This document shows positions 33,391 through 42,800 of a stretch of DNA of 64,000 nucleotides, piece after piece. This DNA comes from Acrocarpospora corrugata (GTDB lineage: Bacteria; Actinomycetota; Actinomycetes; Streptosporangiales; Streptosporangiaceae). The notes beneath the pieces are model-generated. The model was given only the letters and a program-made list of their open reading frames with translations, was not told where the DNA came from and did not search any database. The stretch lies in contig NZ_BLAD01000065.1 in assembly GCF_009687845.1 (NCBI RefSeq), positions 41,059 to 105,058 of the forward strand. Reading direction: 5' to 3'. Position numbers and translations under genes: made by a program. How positions within the stretch are numbered: the first letter of the stretch is position 1; every line of letters begins with the position of its first letter.

Positions 33391-36300
33391 TCGGCTCCTC
33401 TTCCTCCAGCAGCGCCGCGATCTCGGTGTCGGAGAGCAGGGCGAGATCGTCCTCGATCGCCGCCTGTACGGCTTGCGCCAGGTCGGCGATGGTGGTGGCC
33501 TCGAACAGACGGCGCAGCGGCAGTTCGACGCCGAACGCCTCCTGGATCCGGGTGTGCACCCGCGCGGCGCGCAGCGAATGGCCGCCGAGTGCGAAGAAAT
33601 CCTGGTCGATGCCGATGCCCTCGACGTCCAGCACCGAAGCCCAGATTCCGGCGATCCGCTCCTCGGCCGGTGTCCGCGGGCGTCGCCCCGGCGACCGTAC
33701 GGCGCTGGGCTCGATCAGGCGCAGCGCCCGGCGGTCGACCTTCCCGCCCGCCGTGAGCGGCAGCCGATCCAGCACGGTCCACCGGGTGGGAACCATGTAG
33801 CCGGGCAACCGGCCGGTGAGGAACTCCCTGAGCTCATCGGGCGCGCACCGGGTGGCGGCGTAGGCGGCGAGGCCGCGTTCGTCGCCCACGCCGAAGGCGA
33901 CGACCGCGGCCTCGCGTACCTGCGGATGGCCCAGCAGCGCCGCCTCGACCTCGCCGGTCTCGATCCGGAATCCGCGCAGCTTGACCTGATTGTCGGTACG
34001 GCCGAGAAAACGCAGCGAACCGTCCTCCCGGTAGCGGACGAGATCCCCGGTCCGGTAGAGCCGCTCCCCGTGCCTGAACGGATCAGGAACGAAGCGATCC
34101 GCGGTCAGGTCGGGCCGTCCGGCGTAGCCGCGAGCCAGCCGCGCACCGCCGATGTACAGCTCTCCCGGCACGCCGAAGGGGACAGCGTTGAGCTGTGCAT
34201 CGAGCACGTGGACGCGGGTGTGCCCGACCGGACGGCCGATCGGGATCGGGTCCGCGCCGGGCCGTACCGCGACCTCCTCGGCGGTCACCCGCGCGAGAGT
34301 GCAGGTGACGGTGGTCTCGGTCGGGCCGTAGCCGGACACGAAACGTGCGGGGAGGCCGGTCGCGAACCATTTCCCCGCATCGTCGTGGCGCACGACGTCG
34401 CTGCCGACGCTCAGCAGCCGCAGACCCGCGAGACCCTCGTCGCAGTGGCCGACCATCTCGCGGTAGTACGACGGCGGGATCTCGGCGACCGTGACCTGAT
34501 GCTCGGCCATCAGCGCGGGCATGCGCGCCGGACTGGTGAGCTCCTGCGCCGCGACCACCAGGGTCGCGCCGGATAGCAGGGTGACGGCCACCTGCTCCAT
34601 CGAGACGTCGAACGCGGGCGACGACATCAGCAGCACACGATCACTGGGCTTCAGCTCGAACTCCCGCGCGATCGCCCGCGCATGGCCGGTCCAGGCTCGG
34701 TGATCGACCATGACCCCCTTGGGCCGCCCGGTCGACCCGGAAGTGAAGATCGTGTACGCGAGATCACCAGGCGTGACCTCGGCAGCGGGCGGCTCCGCCG
34801 CCACCTCGGGCCCGACGAGCACCAGGTCTGCGGCGTACAGCCGGGCGCGATCGGCCAGCTCCGGCGTCGTGACCACGAACCGAGCGTCGAGGCCGGACAT
34901 CCTGGCCGGTGGCGCGTCGACGTCGAGCGGCACGTAGACGCCGCCCGCCTTGAGGGTCGCGAGCATGGCCGTCACCATCGCGGCGCCACGTCCGAGAAAG
35001 ACGTGGACGGGCGTCTCCGCCACCACCCCGCGCCGCCGCAATCCGTGTGCGAGGGCGTTCGCCCGTGCGTCCAACTCGGCGTAGGTCAGCCGATCGCCGT
35101 CCATCTCGACCACGGCGAGCGTGTCGGGAGAGGCTGCGGCCTGACGCTCGAACATTTCGTGCATGCACTCGGCGACTTCCTCGCCGACGGTTTCCGCGCC
35201 GATCAACCGCCGTTCCTCGCTGGCGGATTCCGTGCCGACCAACCCGCGTTCCTCGCCGTCGGTTTCCGCGCCGATCAACCGGCGTTCCTCGCCGGTGAAC
35301 ACGTCGAGCTCCGACGGCCGCAGCGCGGGGTCGGCCGCCACCGCCTCCAGCACGCGGCGGTAACGGCCGACCAACTGGGCCATGGTGACGGCGTCGAACA
35401 GGTCGGTGGCGTATTCGACGTAGCCGAGGACCGAGCCGTCGGTCCGCTCCAGCAGGCTCATCGTGAGGTCGAACTTGGCGGTGTGCCAGGGCATCTCGAC
35501 GAGCCGCTCGGCCGTCAGCCCGCCGAAGCCGAGGGAGTCAGCGGCCTGCTCGCCGCCCATCTCGAACATGATCTGGAACAACGGATTGCGGGACAGGTCC
35601 CGGCGCTGCCCCACCTCCTCGACCAGCCGTTCGAACGGCAACTCCTGGTGGGCGTACGCCTCCAGCACCGTCGACTTGACCCGGCCGAGGAGTTCCGGGA
35701 ATGCGGGATCCCCGGACAGGTCGGTGCGCAACACGAGGGTGTTGGCGAAGAAACCGATGAGGTCCTCGATCTCCGGCTGCGCCCGCCCCGCCAGCGGTGT
35801 GCCCACCACCGTGTCGATCGACCCGGTGTAGCGCGAGAGGAGGACCAGGAACGGCGCGAGGAACGTCATGAACGGGGTGGCCGCGTGGGCCCGGCCGAGC
35901 TCTCGCAGGCGACCGGCCAGATCCGCCGGAATGACGAAGCCGCTGACCGCCCCCCGTCCGCTCCATTCGGCCAGCCGCGGCCGGTCAGGCGGAAGCTCAA
36001 GGGGAGTCAGCCCGTCGAGTTTCTTCCGCCAGTACGCCAGCGAGGAGCCGTCCCGTCGCTCGCTGTTCTGCCAGACGGCGAAATCGCCGAACTGGATGGA
36101 CGGCAGTTCAGGTGATCCCCCCGCGTAGATCTCCCCCAGTTCCCGCAGCAGGATCTCCAACGACCAGCCGTCGCAGGCGATGTGGTGCAGAAGCAGCACC
36201 AGCACGTGATCGTCTTCGGCCTGCCGGACGAGCACCGCCCGCATGACCTGACCCCTGTCCAGGTCGAACGGGCGGCCGAGCTCGTCGTCGAGCACCTCGA

Positions 36301-39300
36301 ACAGCGGCGCTTCCGCGTGCCGTAGCGGCACCGAGGGCTCGGGCATGACGATCTGGACGGGTCCGTCGTCGTACCGGGTCCGTAGCACCTCATGTCTGCG
36401 CGCGACCTCGGTGATGGCGTTTTCCAGCCGAACGGAGTCGAGCCGGCCTCTCAGCCGTACGGCGAGCGGGACTGTGTACAGCGTGCCGCCCGGCTCCATC
36501 CGGTCCAGGAACCACAGCCGCCGCTGGCCGGGCGAGAGCAGCAGCGGCAGGTCGCGGCCGACCGGCGCAATGCGGTCCCCGGCCGTCTTCGCCCGCCCGA
36601 CGAGGGCGGCCTGCTGCTCCACGGTGGTGGCGCCCAGCAGGTCGCGCAGCGGGATCTCGACGCCGAACTCGCCGCGCAACCGCAGGCCGAGGCGCGTCAT
36701 GAGCAGGGAATGCCCGCCGAGTGCGAAGAAGTCGTCGCGTACGCCGGGGGTCTGGAGCCCGAGGAACTCCGCCCAGATGCCAACGATCTTCTCTTCGATC
36801 GGATCGCGGGCCGCCAGGCGGCTACTGGGGACGGCCGGCGCGCCCGGCTCGGGCAGTGCGGCCCGGTCCACTTTTCCGCTGGCGTTCAGCGGGAGCCGGT
36901 CCAGGGTGACGAACCTGCCGGGCAGCATGGGGGCGGGCAGCCACTCACGCAGGAAGGCGCGCAGGTCGTCGTGAGGCACGCTCCCGGTGACGTAGGCGAT
37001 CAGGTTTCCCTCCCGCGCCACCACGGTGGCGGCGGGGACGGCGGGGTGCCGGACGAGGACCGACTCCACCTCGCCCGGCTCCACCCGGACCCCGTTGATC
37101 TTCAGCTGCCCGTCGCGGCGGCCGAGGAACTCCAGCGCGCCGTCCCCCCGCAGCCGGGCCCTGTCCCCGGTCCGGTAGAGACGCCCGACGCCTCCTGCGG
37201 GATCCGGTACGAACGCGGCGGCCGTCAGGTCCTGCCTGCCGAGATATCCCAGGCCCACGGCGATACCACCGACGTAGAGGTCGCCGGGCACCCACGGCGG
37301 CGCGGGCTCCCCCTCCCGATCGAGGACGAGCAGACGCACGCCGTCGATCGGCCGACCGATCGGGATGGGACCGGCGGTCTGACCGGGATCGACGTCCTGT
37401 GCGCTGACGTCGATCGCGCATTCGGTCGGCCCGTAGGTGTTGACGATCTCTATGCCGGGCCGCCGGGTGAAGATCCGTTGGCAGAGTTCGGCGTGCAGCG
37501 GCTCACCCGCGGAGAACAGCAGCCGGAGGTTCCGGCACCGCGCCCACCCGGCCGACAGGGAGTCCTCGGCGAGCAGTCTCAGCACCGAGGGCACCACTTG
37601 CAGGACGCTCACCTGATGGTCGGCGACCGCCCGCAGCATCGCCTCGGGGTCCTCCTCCACGCCCGCGGGGGCCATCACGACGGCTCCGCCGCTCACCAGT
37701 GGCGCGAAGAACTCCCACACGTGCGCGTCGAAGGTGATCCGGGTCTTCTGCAGCATCCGGTCGCCGGGCCCGAAGGCGTACCGGCGTACCGCCCACAGCA
37801 CCCGGTTGGCGATTGCGGCATGGGTGATGACCGAACCCTTGGGGCGGCCGGTGGAGCCGGAGGTGTAGATCACGTACGCCGGGTCGCCGAGCTCGACCCG
37901 GACGTCCGGCGCGACCCCCGTGTGGGTTGCCTCGTCGAGGACGAGCGCGCCGGTCTCCGCCACGATCAACCGCGTCCTGGCTTCCGGCTGCGCGGGATCG
38001 AGCGGCACGTAGGCGGCGCCGGCCAGCCATGCTCCGAGCACCGCGACGGGGAGTTCGAGTCCACGCGCCAGCTGGACACCCACGGGCACGCCCGGCCCCG
38101 CGCCCCGGGCGCGCAGCGCGGCGGCGGTGCCACGCGCCCGCCGTACCAGCTCGGCGTAGGTGAGCGAGTCGGCGCCACTGATCACCGCGATGGCGTCGGG
38201 GGTCCGGCGGGCCTGTGCGATCACGAATTCGGGCAGGGTGCCGGTGAGCTCGGCGGGCGCCCCTTCGAGCACCGACGCCGCCATCGGCGCCTGCGCGATG
38301 GGCAGGTCCGGGTTCCTGAGCAGCTCATCGATCAGGCTGAGGTACTGGTCCAGCAGTTCGCGTACGGTGCTTTCGTCGAACAGGTCGGCCGAGTACTCGA
38401 ACTGGACCCGCAACCCCTCGTCCGGTTCCGGCATGATGTGCGCGGTCAGCTCGAACTGGGCGCCCTCGGGAACGACGGGAAGGTCGACCAGCCGCAGCGG
38501 GACGTCCTGGGCCGGCATGTTGAAGCAGACCGTCACGGGGGGTTCCGCGCCGCCGCCGCGCAGCTCGCGTACGAGCCATTCATAGGGCAGGTTCTGCCGG
38601 TCGAACCCCTCGGTGGCCACCTGCTTGACGCGGCCGACCAGCTCACGGAGGGACGGCCGGCCGTCCAGCGACGTACGCAGAACGATCATGTTGTTGAACG
38701 TGCCGAGCAGATGCTCGATCTCGGGGCGGGTACGCCCGGACACCGACGAGCCGACCACCAGGTCCTGCTCGCCAGTCCAGCGGTGCAGCACCGCCTTGAA
38801 CGTCGCGAGCAGCACCATGTACGGAGTGGCGGCCGTTTCCTTGGCGAAGGCGCGGACCCGCTGAGCCGTCCGCTCCGGCACCGGCGCGCTGATGGTCGCG
38901 CCGTCGAAGGTGACCCGGGCGGGGCGGCGGCGATCCGCCGGCAGCTCCAGCCGCGCCGGCAGGTCGGCCAGCTGCCGCCGCCAGTAGTCCGACTCCGCCG
39001 CGAACGCGCCACCCTCGACCTGCTCGCGCTGCCAGGCGGCGAAGTCGACGAACCGGACGGGCAGCTCTGGCGTGGCCAGCAGGCCGGCGAGCGCGCCACC
39101 CAGCAGGGTGAGGGAGGTGCCGTCGAGAATCAGGTGGTGGGCCGCTATGACGACCATCGTCTCGGCCCCCGGCAGCCGGACCAGCTCTATCCGCCAGAGC
39201 GGCGCACACGCCAGGTCATAGCCGCGCCCGCTGATCGCGAGCGCCTCCTGCCGGGCCATCGAGTCCAGGTCCTGGCCGTGGTAGCCGGAGCGGTCGATCA

Positions 39301-39634
39301 CCGGCACCTGGATCGGGACCGTGTCGGCGACGACCAGTCCCGGCGTTTCGCCGATCATTTCGACGGACATGCGCAGGACGTCGTGCTCGGCGACGAGTGC
39401 CGCCAGGCGCCGCTCCACGTCGGCTGGATCCAGCACCGCCGGGATCCGGACCGCGACGACCAGATTGGAGCTCCGCATATCCGGAACGAGCTGTTCGGCG
39501 AACCAGACCCTTTCCTGTGAATAGGAGAGCGGAAAAGGCCCGCTGGAATCCACCCGGGGAATCACGGTCTCCGGATGCGCGCCACGACGCAGGCGTGCCA
39601 GCAGCGCCTGTTTGGCCGGGGAGAATGCCTCCAC
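33374..39634 (-). CDS. NRPS, C-A-PCP-C-A-PCP, two modules
   Basis: 2,086 residues. Domains: C1 (about 22-440, HHLILDG near 167), A1 (470-960), PCP1 (FFALGGHS near 974), C2 (1010-1445, HHIACDG near 1152), a repeat-rich linker (1449-1485), A2 (1487-1980) and PCP2 (FFALGGHS near 2015). My pocket reading for A1 is D-A-W-Q-F-A-T-I-D-K, closest to published Gln codes (DAWQFGLIDK). For A2 it is D-V-E-E-S-G-G-V-T-K; two glutamates would suit an amine or guanidine side chain such as diaminopropionate, Orn, Lys or Arg types. There is no TE or epimerase, so it passes its chain on, most simply to the overlapping terminal NRPS. The GTG start has GGAG about 8 bases upstream. It is divergent from the third NRPS gene. 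Confidence 0.9.
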   Translation of the reverse strand: MEAFSPAKQALLARLRRGAHPETVIPRVDSSGPFPLSYSQERVWFAEQLVPDMRSSNLVVAVRIPAVLDPADVERRLAALVAEHDVLRMSVEMIGETPGLVVADTVPIQVPVIDRSGYHGQDLDSMARQEALAISGRGYDLACAPLWRIELVRLPGAETMVVIAAHHLILDGTSLTLLGGALAGLLATPELPVRFVDFAAWQREQVEGGAFAAESDYWRRQLADLPARLELPADRRRPARVTFDGATISAPVPERTAQRVRAFAKETAATPYMVLLATFKAVLHRWTGEQDLVVGSSVSGRTRPEIEHLLGTFNNMIVLRTSLDGRPSLRELVGRVKQVATEGFDRQNLPYEWLVRELRGGGAEPPVTVCFNMPAQDVPLRLVDLPVVPEGAQFELTAHIMPEPDEGLRVQFEYSADLFDESTVRELLDQYLSLIDELLRNPDLPIAQAPMAASVLEGAPAELTGTLPEFVIAQARRTPDAIAVISGADSLTYAELVRRARGTAAALRARGAGPGVPVGVQLARGLELPVAVLGAWLAGAAYVPLDPAQPEARTRLIVAETGALVLDEATHTGVAPDVRVELGDPAYVIYTSGSTGRPKGSVITHAAIANRVLWAVRRYAFGPGDRMLQKTRITFDAHVWEFFAPLVSGGAVVMAPAGVEEDPEAMLRAVADHQVSVLQVVPSVLRLLAEDSLSAGWARCRNLRLLFSAGEPLHAELCQRIFTRRPGIEIVNTYGPTECAIDVSAQDVDPGQTAGPIPIGRPIDGVRLLVLDREGEPAPPWVPGDLYVGGIAVGLGYLGRQDLTAAAFVPDPAGGVGRLYRTGDRARLRGDGALEFLGRRDGQLKINGVRVEPGEVESVLVRHPAVPAATVVAREGNLIAYVTGSVPHDDLRAFLREWLPAPMLPGRFVTLDRLPLNASGKVDRAALPEPGAPAVPSSRLAARDPIEEKIVGIWAEFLGLQTPGVRDDFFALGGHSLLMTRLGLRLRGEFGVEIPLRDLLGATTVEQQAALVGRAKTAGDRIAPVGRDLPLLLSPGQRRLWFLDRMEPGGTLYTVPLAVRLRGRLDSVRLENAITEVARRHEVLRTRYDDGPVQIVMPEPSVPLRHAEAPLFEVLDDELGRPFDLDRGQVMRAVLVRQAEDDHVLVLLLHHIACDGWSLEILLRELGEIYAGGSPELPSIQFGDFAVWQNSERRDGSSLAYWRKKLDGLTPLELPPDRPRLAEWSGRGAVSGFVIPADLAGRLRELGRAHAATPFMTFLAPFLVLLSRYTGSIDTVVGTPLAGRAQPEIEDLIGFFANTLVLRTDLSGDPAFPELLGRVKSTVLEAYAHQELPFERLVEEVGQRRDLSRNPLFQIMFEMGGEQAADSLGFGGLTAERLVEMPWHTAKFDLTMSLLERTDGSVLGYVEYATDLFDAVTMAQLVGRYRRVLEAVAADPALRPSELDVFTGEERRLIGAETDGEERGLVGTESASEERRLIGAETVGEEVAECMHEMFERQAAASPDTLAVVEMDGDRLTYAELDARANALAHGLRRRGVVAETPVHVFLGRGAAMVTAMLATLKAGGVYVPLDVDAPPARMSGLDARFVVTTPELADRARLYAADLVLVGPEVAAEPPAAEVTPGDLAYTIFTSGSTGRPKGVMVDHRAWTGHARAIAREFELKPSDRVLLMSSPAFDVSMEQVAVTLLSGATLVVAAQELTSPARMPALMAEHQVTVAEIPPSYYREMVGHCDEGLAGLRLLSVGSDVVRHDDAGKWFATGLPARFVSGYGPTETTVTCTLARVTAEEVAVRPGADPIPIGRPVGHTRVHVLDAQLNAVPFGVPGELYIGGARLARGYAGRPDLTADRFVPDPFRHGERLYRTGDLVRYREDGSLRFLGRTDNQVKLRGFRIETGEVEAALLGHPQVREAAVVAFGVGDERGLAAYAATRCAPDELREFLTGRLPGYMVPTRWTVLDRLPLTAGGKVDRRALRLIEPSAVRSPGRRPRTPAEERIAGIWASVLDVEGIGIDQDFFALGGHSLRAARVHTRIQEAFGVELPLRRLFEATTIADLAQAVQAAIEDDLALLSDTEIAALLEEEEPSDRHI
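35180..35287. repeat. Three 36-bp in-frame tandem repeats in the C2-A2 linker
   Basis: Units at 35180-35215, 35216-35251 and 35252-35287 encode 12-residue blocks of the form EERRLIGAETDG just before the second A domain of the two-module NRPS. The period keeps the reading frame. Confidence 0.8.
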
Positions 39635-39696
39635 CTTCTACTCCACGGATCGCTGAAACGACGACCCGCAACGCCCTGCGGCACGGCTTCCACGCT

Positions 39697-39717
39697 GAAT
39701 CATGGCCCTTATGATTC
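39697..39717. promoter_or_regulatory. Palindrome GAATCAT-N7-ATGATTC between divergent NRPS genes
   Basis: Perfect 7-bp arms with a 7-base spacer, 62 bases upstream of the minus-strand NRPS start and 85 upstream of the plus-strand NRPS start. It is distinct from the 16-bp operator family found 40 bases away, so it may bind a second regulator. Function is inferred from symmetry and position only. Confidence 0.4.
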
Positions 39718-39756
39718 TGGCCGCATTTCCCTGCCAACAAGGGTGCGGGACGTTCC

Positions 39757-39772
39757 TGGCGAGAAGTCGCCA
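39757..39772. promoter_or_regulatory. Cluster operator 1, TGGCGA-GAAG-TCGCCA
   Basis: Perfect 6-bp inverted repeat with a 4-base spacer, 30 bases before the plus-strand NRPS start and 122 bases from the minus-strand NRPS start. The identical 16-mer recurs at 59055-59070, and variants occur at 46348, 55129 and 56147, always in promoter regions of this cluster. Confidence 0.7.
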
Positions 39773-39802
39773 GACGCTTCTCATTCCATTTCACCTGCCG
39801 CG

Positions 39803-42800
39803 ATGCTGCTGCACGTGGTGGATAAGGATCCGACTGACGGCGTGGGTGAACGTGCAGAGTTCTCTGTGCTCCCTGATGAGGAGTCCGGTTCGATTCGCGC
39901 CTGGAACGACACCGGGCGCGTCCGCCCCGAGGTCACCCTGCTCGATCTGATCCGGGAGCAGGACCCCGAGTCCGTCGCCGTTCTCCATGGTGAGCAGCAG
40001 CTCACCTACGGCGCCCTGCTCGCCCGTGCGCGGATCCTCGCCGGGCACCTGCGGGGGCAGGGCGTCGGACCCGGCGAGCTGGTCGCTGTGTGCCTCGACC
40101 GGGGGCCGGATCTGCTCGCCGCCCTCCTCGGCGTCTCGATGTCCGGCGCGGCCTACCTGCCGATCGACCCGGCCTACCCGGCGGCCCGCACCGAATACGT
40201 CATCGCGGACAGCGGCGCGCGCGTCGCGCTCACCGAACGGCACCTCGAACCTGCTGGAATCCCGGCCCTCTACCTGAGCGATGTCCTCGCCTCGGGAGAC
40301 GGCTCAGCACACACCGCAGGAGCAGCCTCAGCAGACAACGCGGGAGACGGCTCGCGAGACGCCTCGGGAGACACCGCGCGAGACGGCTCGCGAGATACCC
40401 CGCGAGACACCGCGCGAGACGCCTCGGCCCACTTCGACGACGAACTGCCCGCCGTCGATCCGAGGAGCCCGGCCTACGTGCTGTACACCTCCGGCTCCAC
40501 CGGCCGTCCCAAAGGCGTCGTCGTCCCGCATCGCGCGCTCACCAATTTCCTGCTCTGGGCGCGGGACCTGCTCGATGCCGGGCCGCGCCATGTCTGGCTC
40601 GCGCTGACCTCGCTCTCCTTCGACATATCGGCGCTGGAGCTCTATCTGCCACTGATCACCGGGGGCACCTGTGTGATCGCCGATTCCGCCCACGATGGGG
40701 CGGAGGTCGCCCGGCTGATCCGGGCGCACGGCGTGACCCACGTGCAGGCGACGCCCTCGGGCTGGCGCGTGCTGCTGACCGGCGATCTTCCGCCGGTGGT
40801 GGCGCTGACCGGTGGCGAGCCCCTTCCGCGTCAGCTCGCAAGGCAGCTCAGATCCCGGGTGAGCCGACTGATCAACGTGTATGGACCCACGGAGACCACG
40901 ATCTGGTCGACGGCCTGGGAGATCCCCACCGATCCTGACGAGATCAGGATCGGCAGTCCCATCGACAACACCACGGTCCACGTGCTCGACCGTGTGGGGA
41001 GGCCCGCGCCGATCGGCGTGCCCGGCGAACTGTTCATCGGCGGCACCGGTGTAGCGGACGGCTATCTCGGCCGGCCCGCGCTCACCGCGGAGCGCTTCGT
41101 CCCCGACCCGTTCGGCGCACGCTCCGCCCGCCTCTACCGGACCGGCGACGTCGCCAGGTGGCGGCCCGACGGCAGTCTGGACTTCCTCGGCCGTACGGAC
41201 GACCAGGTGAAACTCCGCGGGCACCGAATCGAGCTCGGCGAGATCGAGGCCGTGCTGGAGGAACATCCCGCCGTCCGCCAGGCCGTGGTGCTGGTCCGCG
41301 GCGACTCGCTCGTGGCGTTCTTCGTGGGGCGGGCCGGGGACCTGCGCGAACACGCGGCGCGAAAGCTGCCCCCGTACATGGTGCCGGGTGCTTTCGTGGA
41401 AATGGACTCCCTGCCGCTCACCCCGAACGGCAAGGTCGATCGCCGCTCCCTGCCCGACGCGCCCGTGCGGCCGGCTCCGACGCCGCCCCGAAGCACCGGC
41501 GAACGCCTGGTCGCGGACGTCTACGCCGAAGTGCTCGGTCTCGAAACCGTGGGCGCGCACGATGACTTCTTCCAGCTCGGCGGCACCTCACTGACCAGCG
41601 CCGCGGTCGCCGGTGAGCTCCGGAGGAGGCTGGAGCTGGACGTGCCCTCGCATGTCGTTTTCTCCTGCCCCACCCCGGCGGCCCTGGCGGCCTGGCTCGA
41701 CGATGCACGTCCGGCGACACGGATCGCCGGGACCGAATCGTCCGAGTACCCGCTCAGCCCTCTTCAGTTCCGGCTCTGGCTGTCCCACGCGCTCACGCCC
41801 ACCGGCACGGCGTACACCGTTCCGGTGGTCCTGGATCTGTACGGCGAACTGGACACCCGGGCGTTGCGCGACACGCTGGGCGAGCTGACCCGGCGGCACG
41901 CCACCCTGCGTTCGGTCGTCGTGCCGCGTGGCGGTCGGCCCTTCGCCAGGGTGCTGACCGGCCCTCCCGAGCTGACGATCACCGGCTGCGCCGAGGACGG
42001 GTTCGACCCGGCCACCGACGAGTTCCTCGGGCGGCCCTACGATCTCAGCACCGATCCCGCCCTCCGCGCGATGCTCCTCACCACGGAGAATCGCCATCGC
42101 TTGGTGCTCGCGATCCACCATCTGGCCGTGGACGGGCGATCAACCGAGATCATCTTGTCCGAACTCGGCGAGCTCTACACCGCTCACCTGCGGCGGACGC
42201 CCTCCCGGCTGACGCCGCTCCCCCTCGACTTCGGCGCCGCCGCGACGGCCCGTGATCTCGACGAGGAAAGCGTCCAGCGGCAGATCGGCTTCTGGGCACG
42301 CTACCTCGAAGGGGCCACGCCGGGCCGCCTGCCCGTCAACGCGGCAGCCGCCCCTGCCGGCGTCGGCGGGCAGCACGCCAAGCACCTCGCTCCCGAGGTA
42401 CGCACCCAGGTGGAGACCCTCGCCCGGCGCTGCGGGACGACGTCGTTCGTCGTCATGCTGGCGGCCTTCGGCTCCGTCCTGCGCGGGTGGACCGGCCAGG
42501 ACGACATCTGCGTAGGAGTTCCCGTATCCCGCAGGGACGGCGCGGACCTCGATCAGGTCGTGGGCTTCTTCGTCAACACCGTGGCCGTACGGATCGACAC
42601 CAGCGGCGACCCCACCTTCTCCGAGCTGGTCGGACGGCTCGGCGGCCAATGGGGACAAATCCAGGCCAACGCGGACGTGCCCTTCGACCAGGTTCTGGCC
42701 GAGACGGGACTGGAGCGCCCGTTCGCCGTCTGGTTCAACCATCTCGGCGCCCCGGACTCCGCCCCGCCGATGCCGGGCCTACGCACCTCGGTCGCCCCGC

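Noticed and set aside
36392..39520. A 1,042-codon plus-strand frame opposite an NRPS
   Set aside because: The minus strand has complete C, A and PCP motifs; the plus-strand frame is a shadow.
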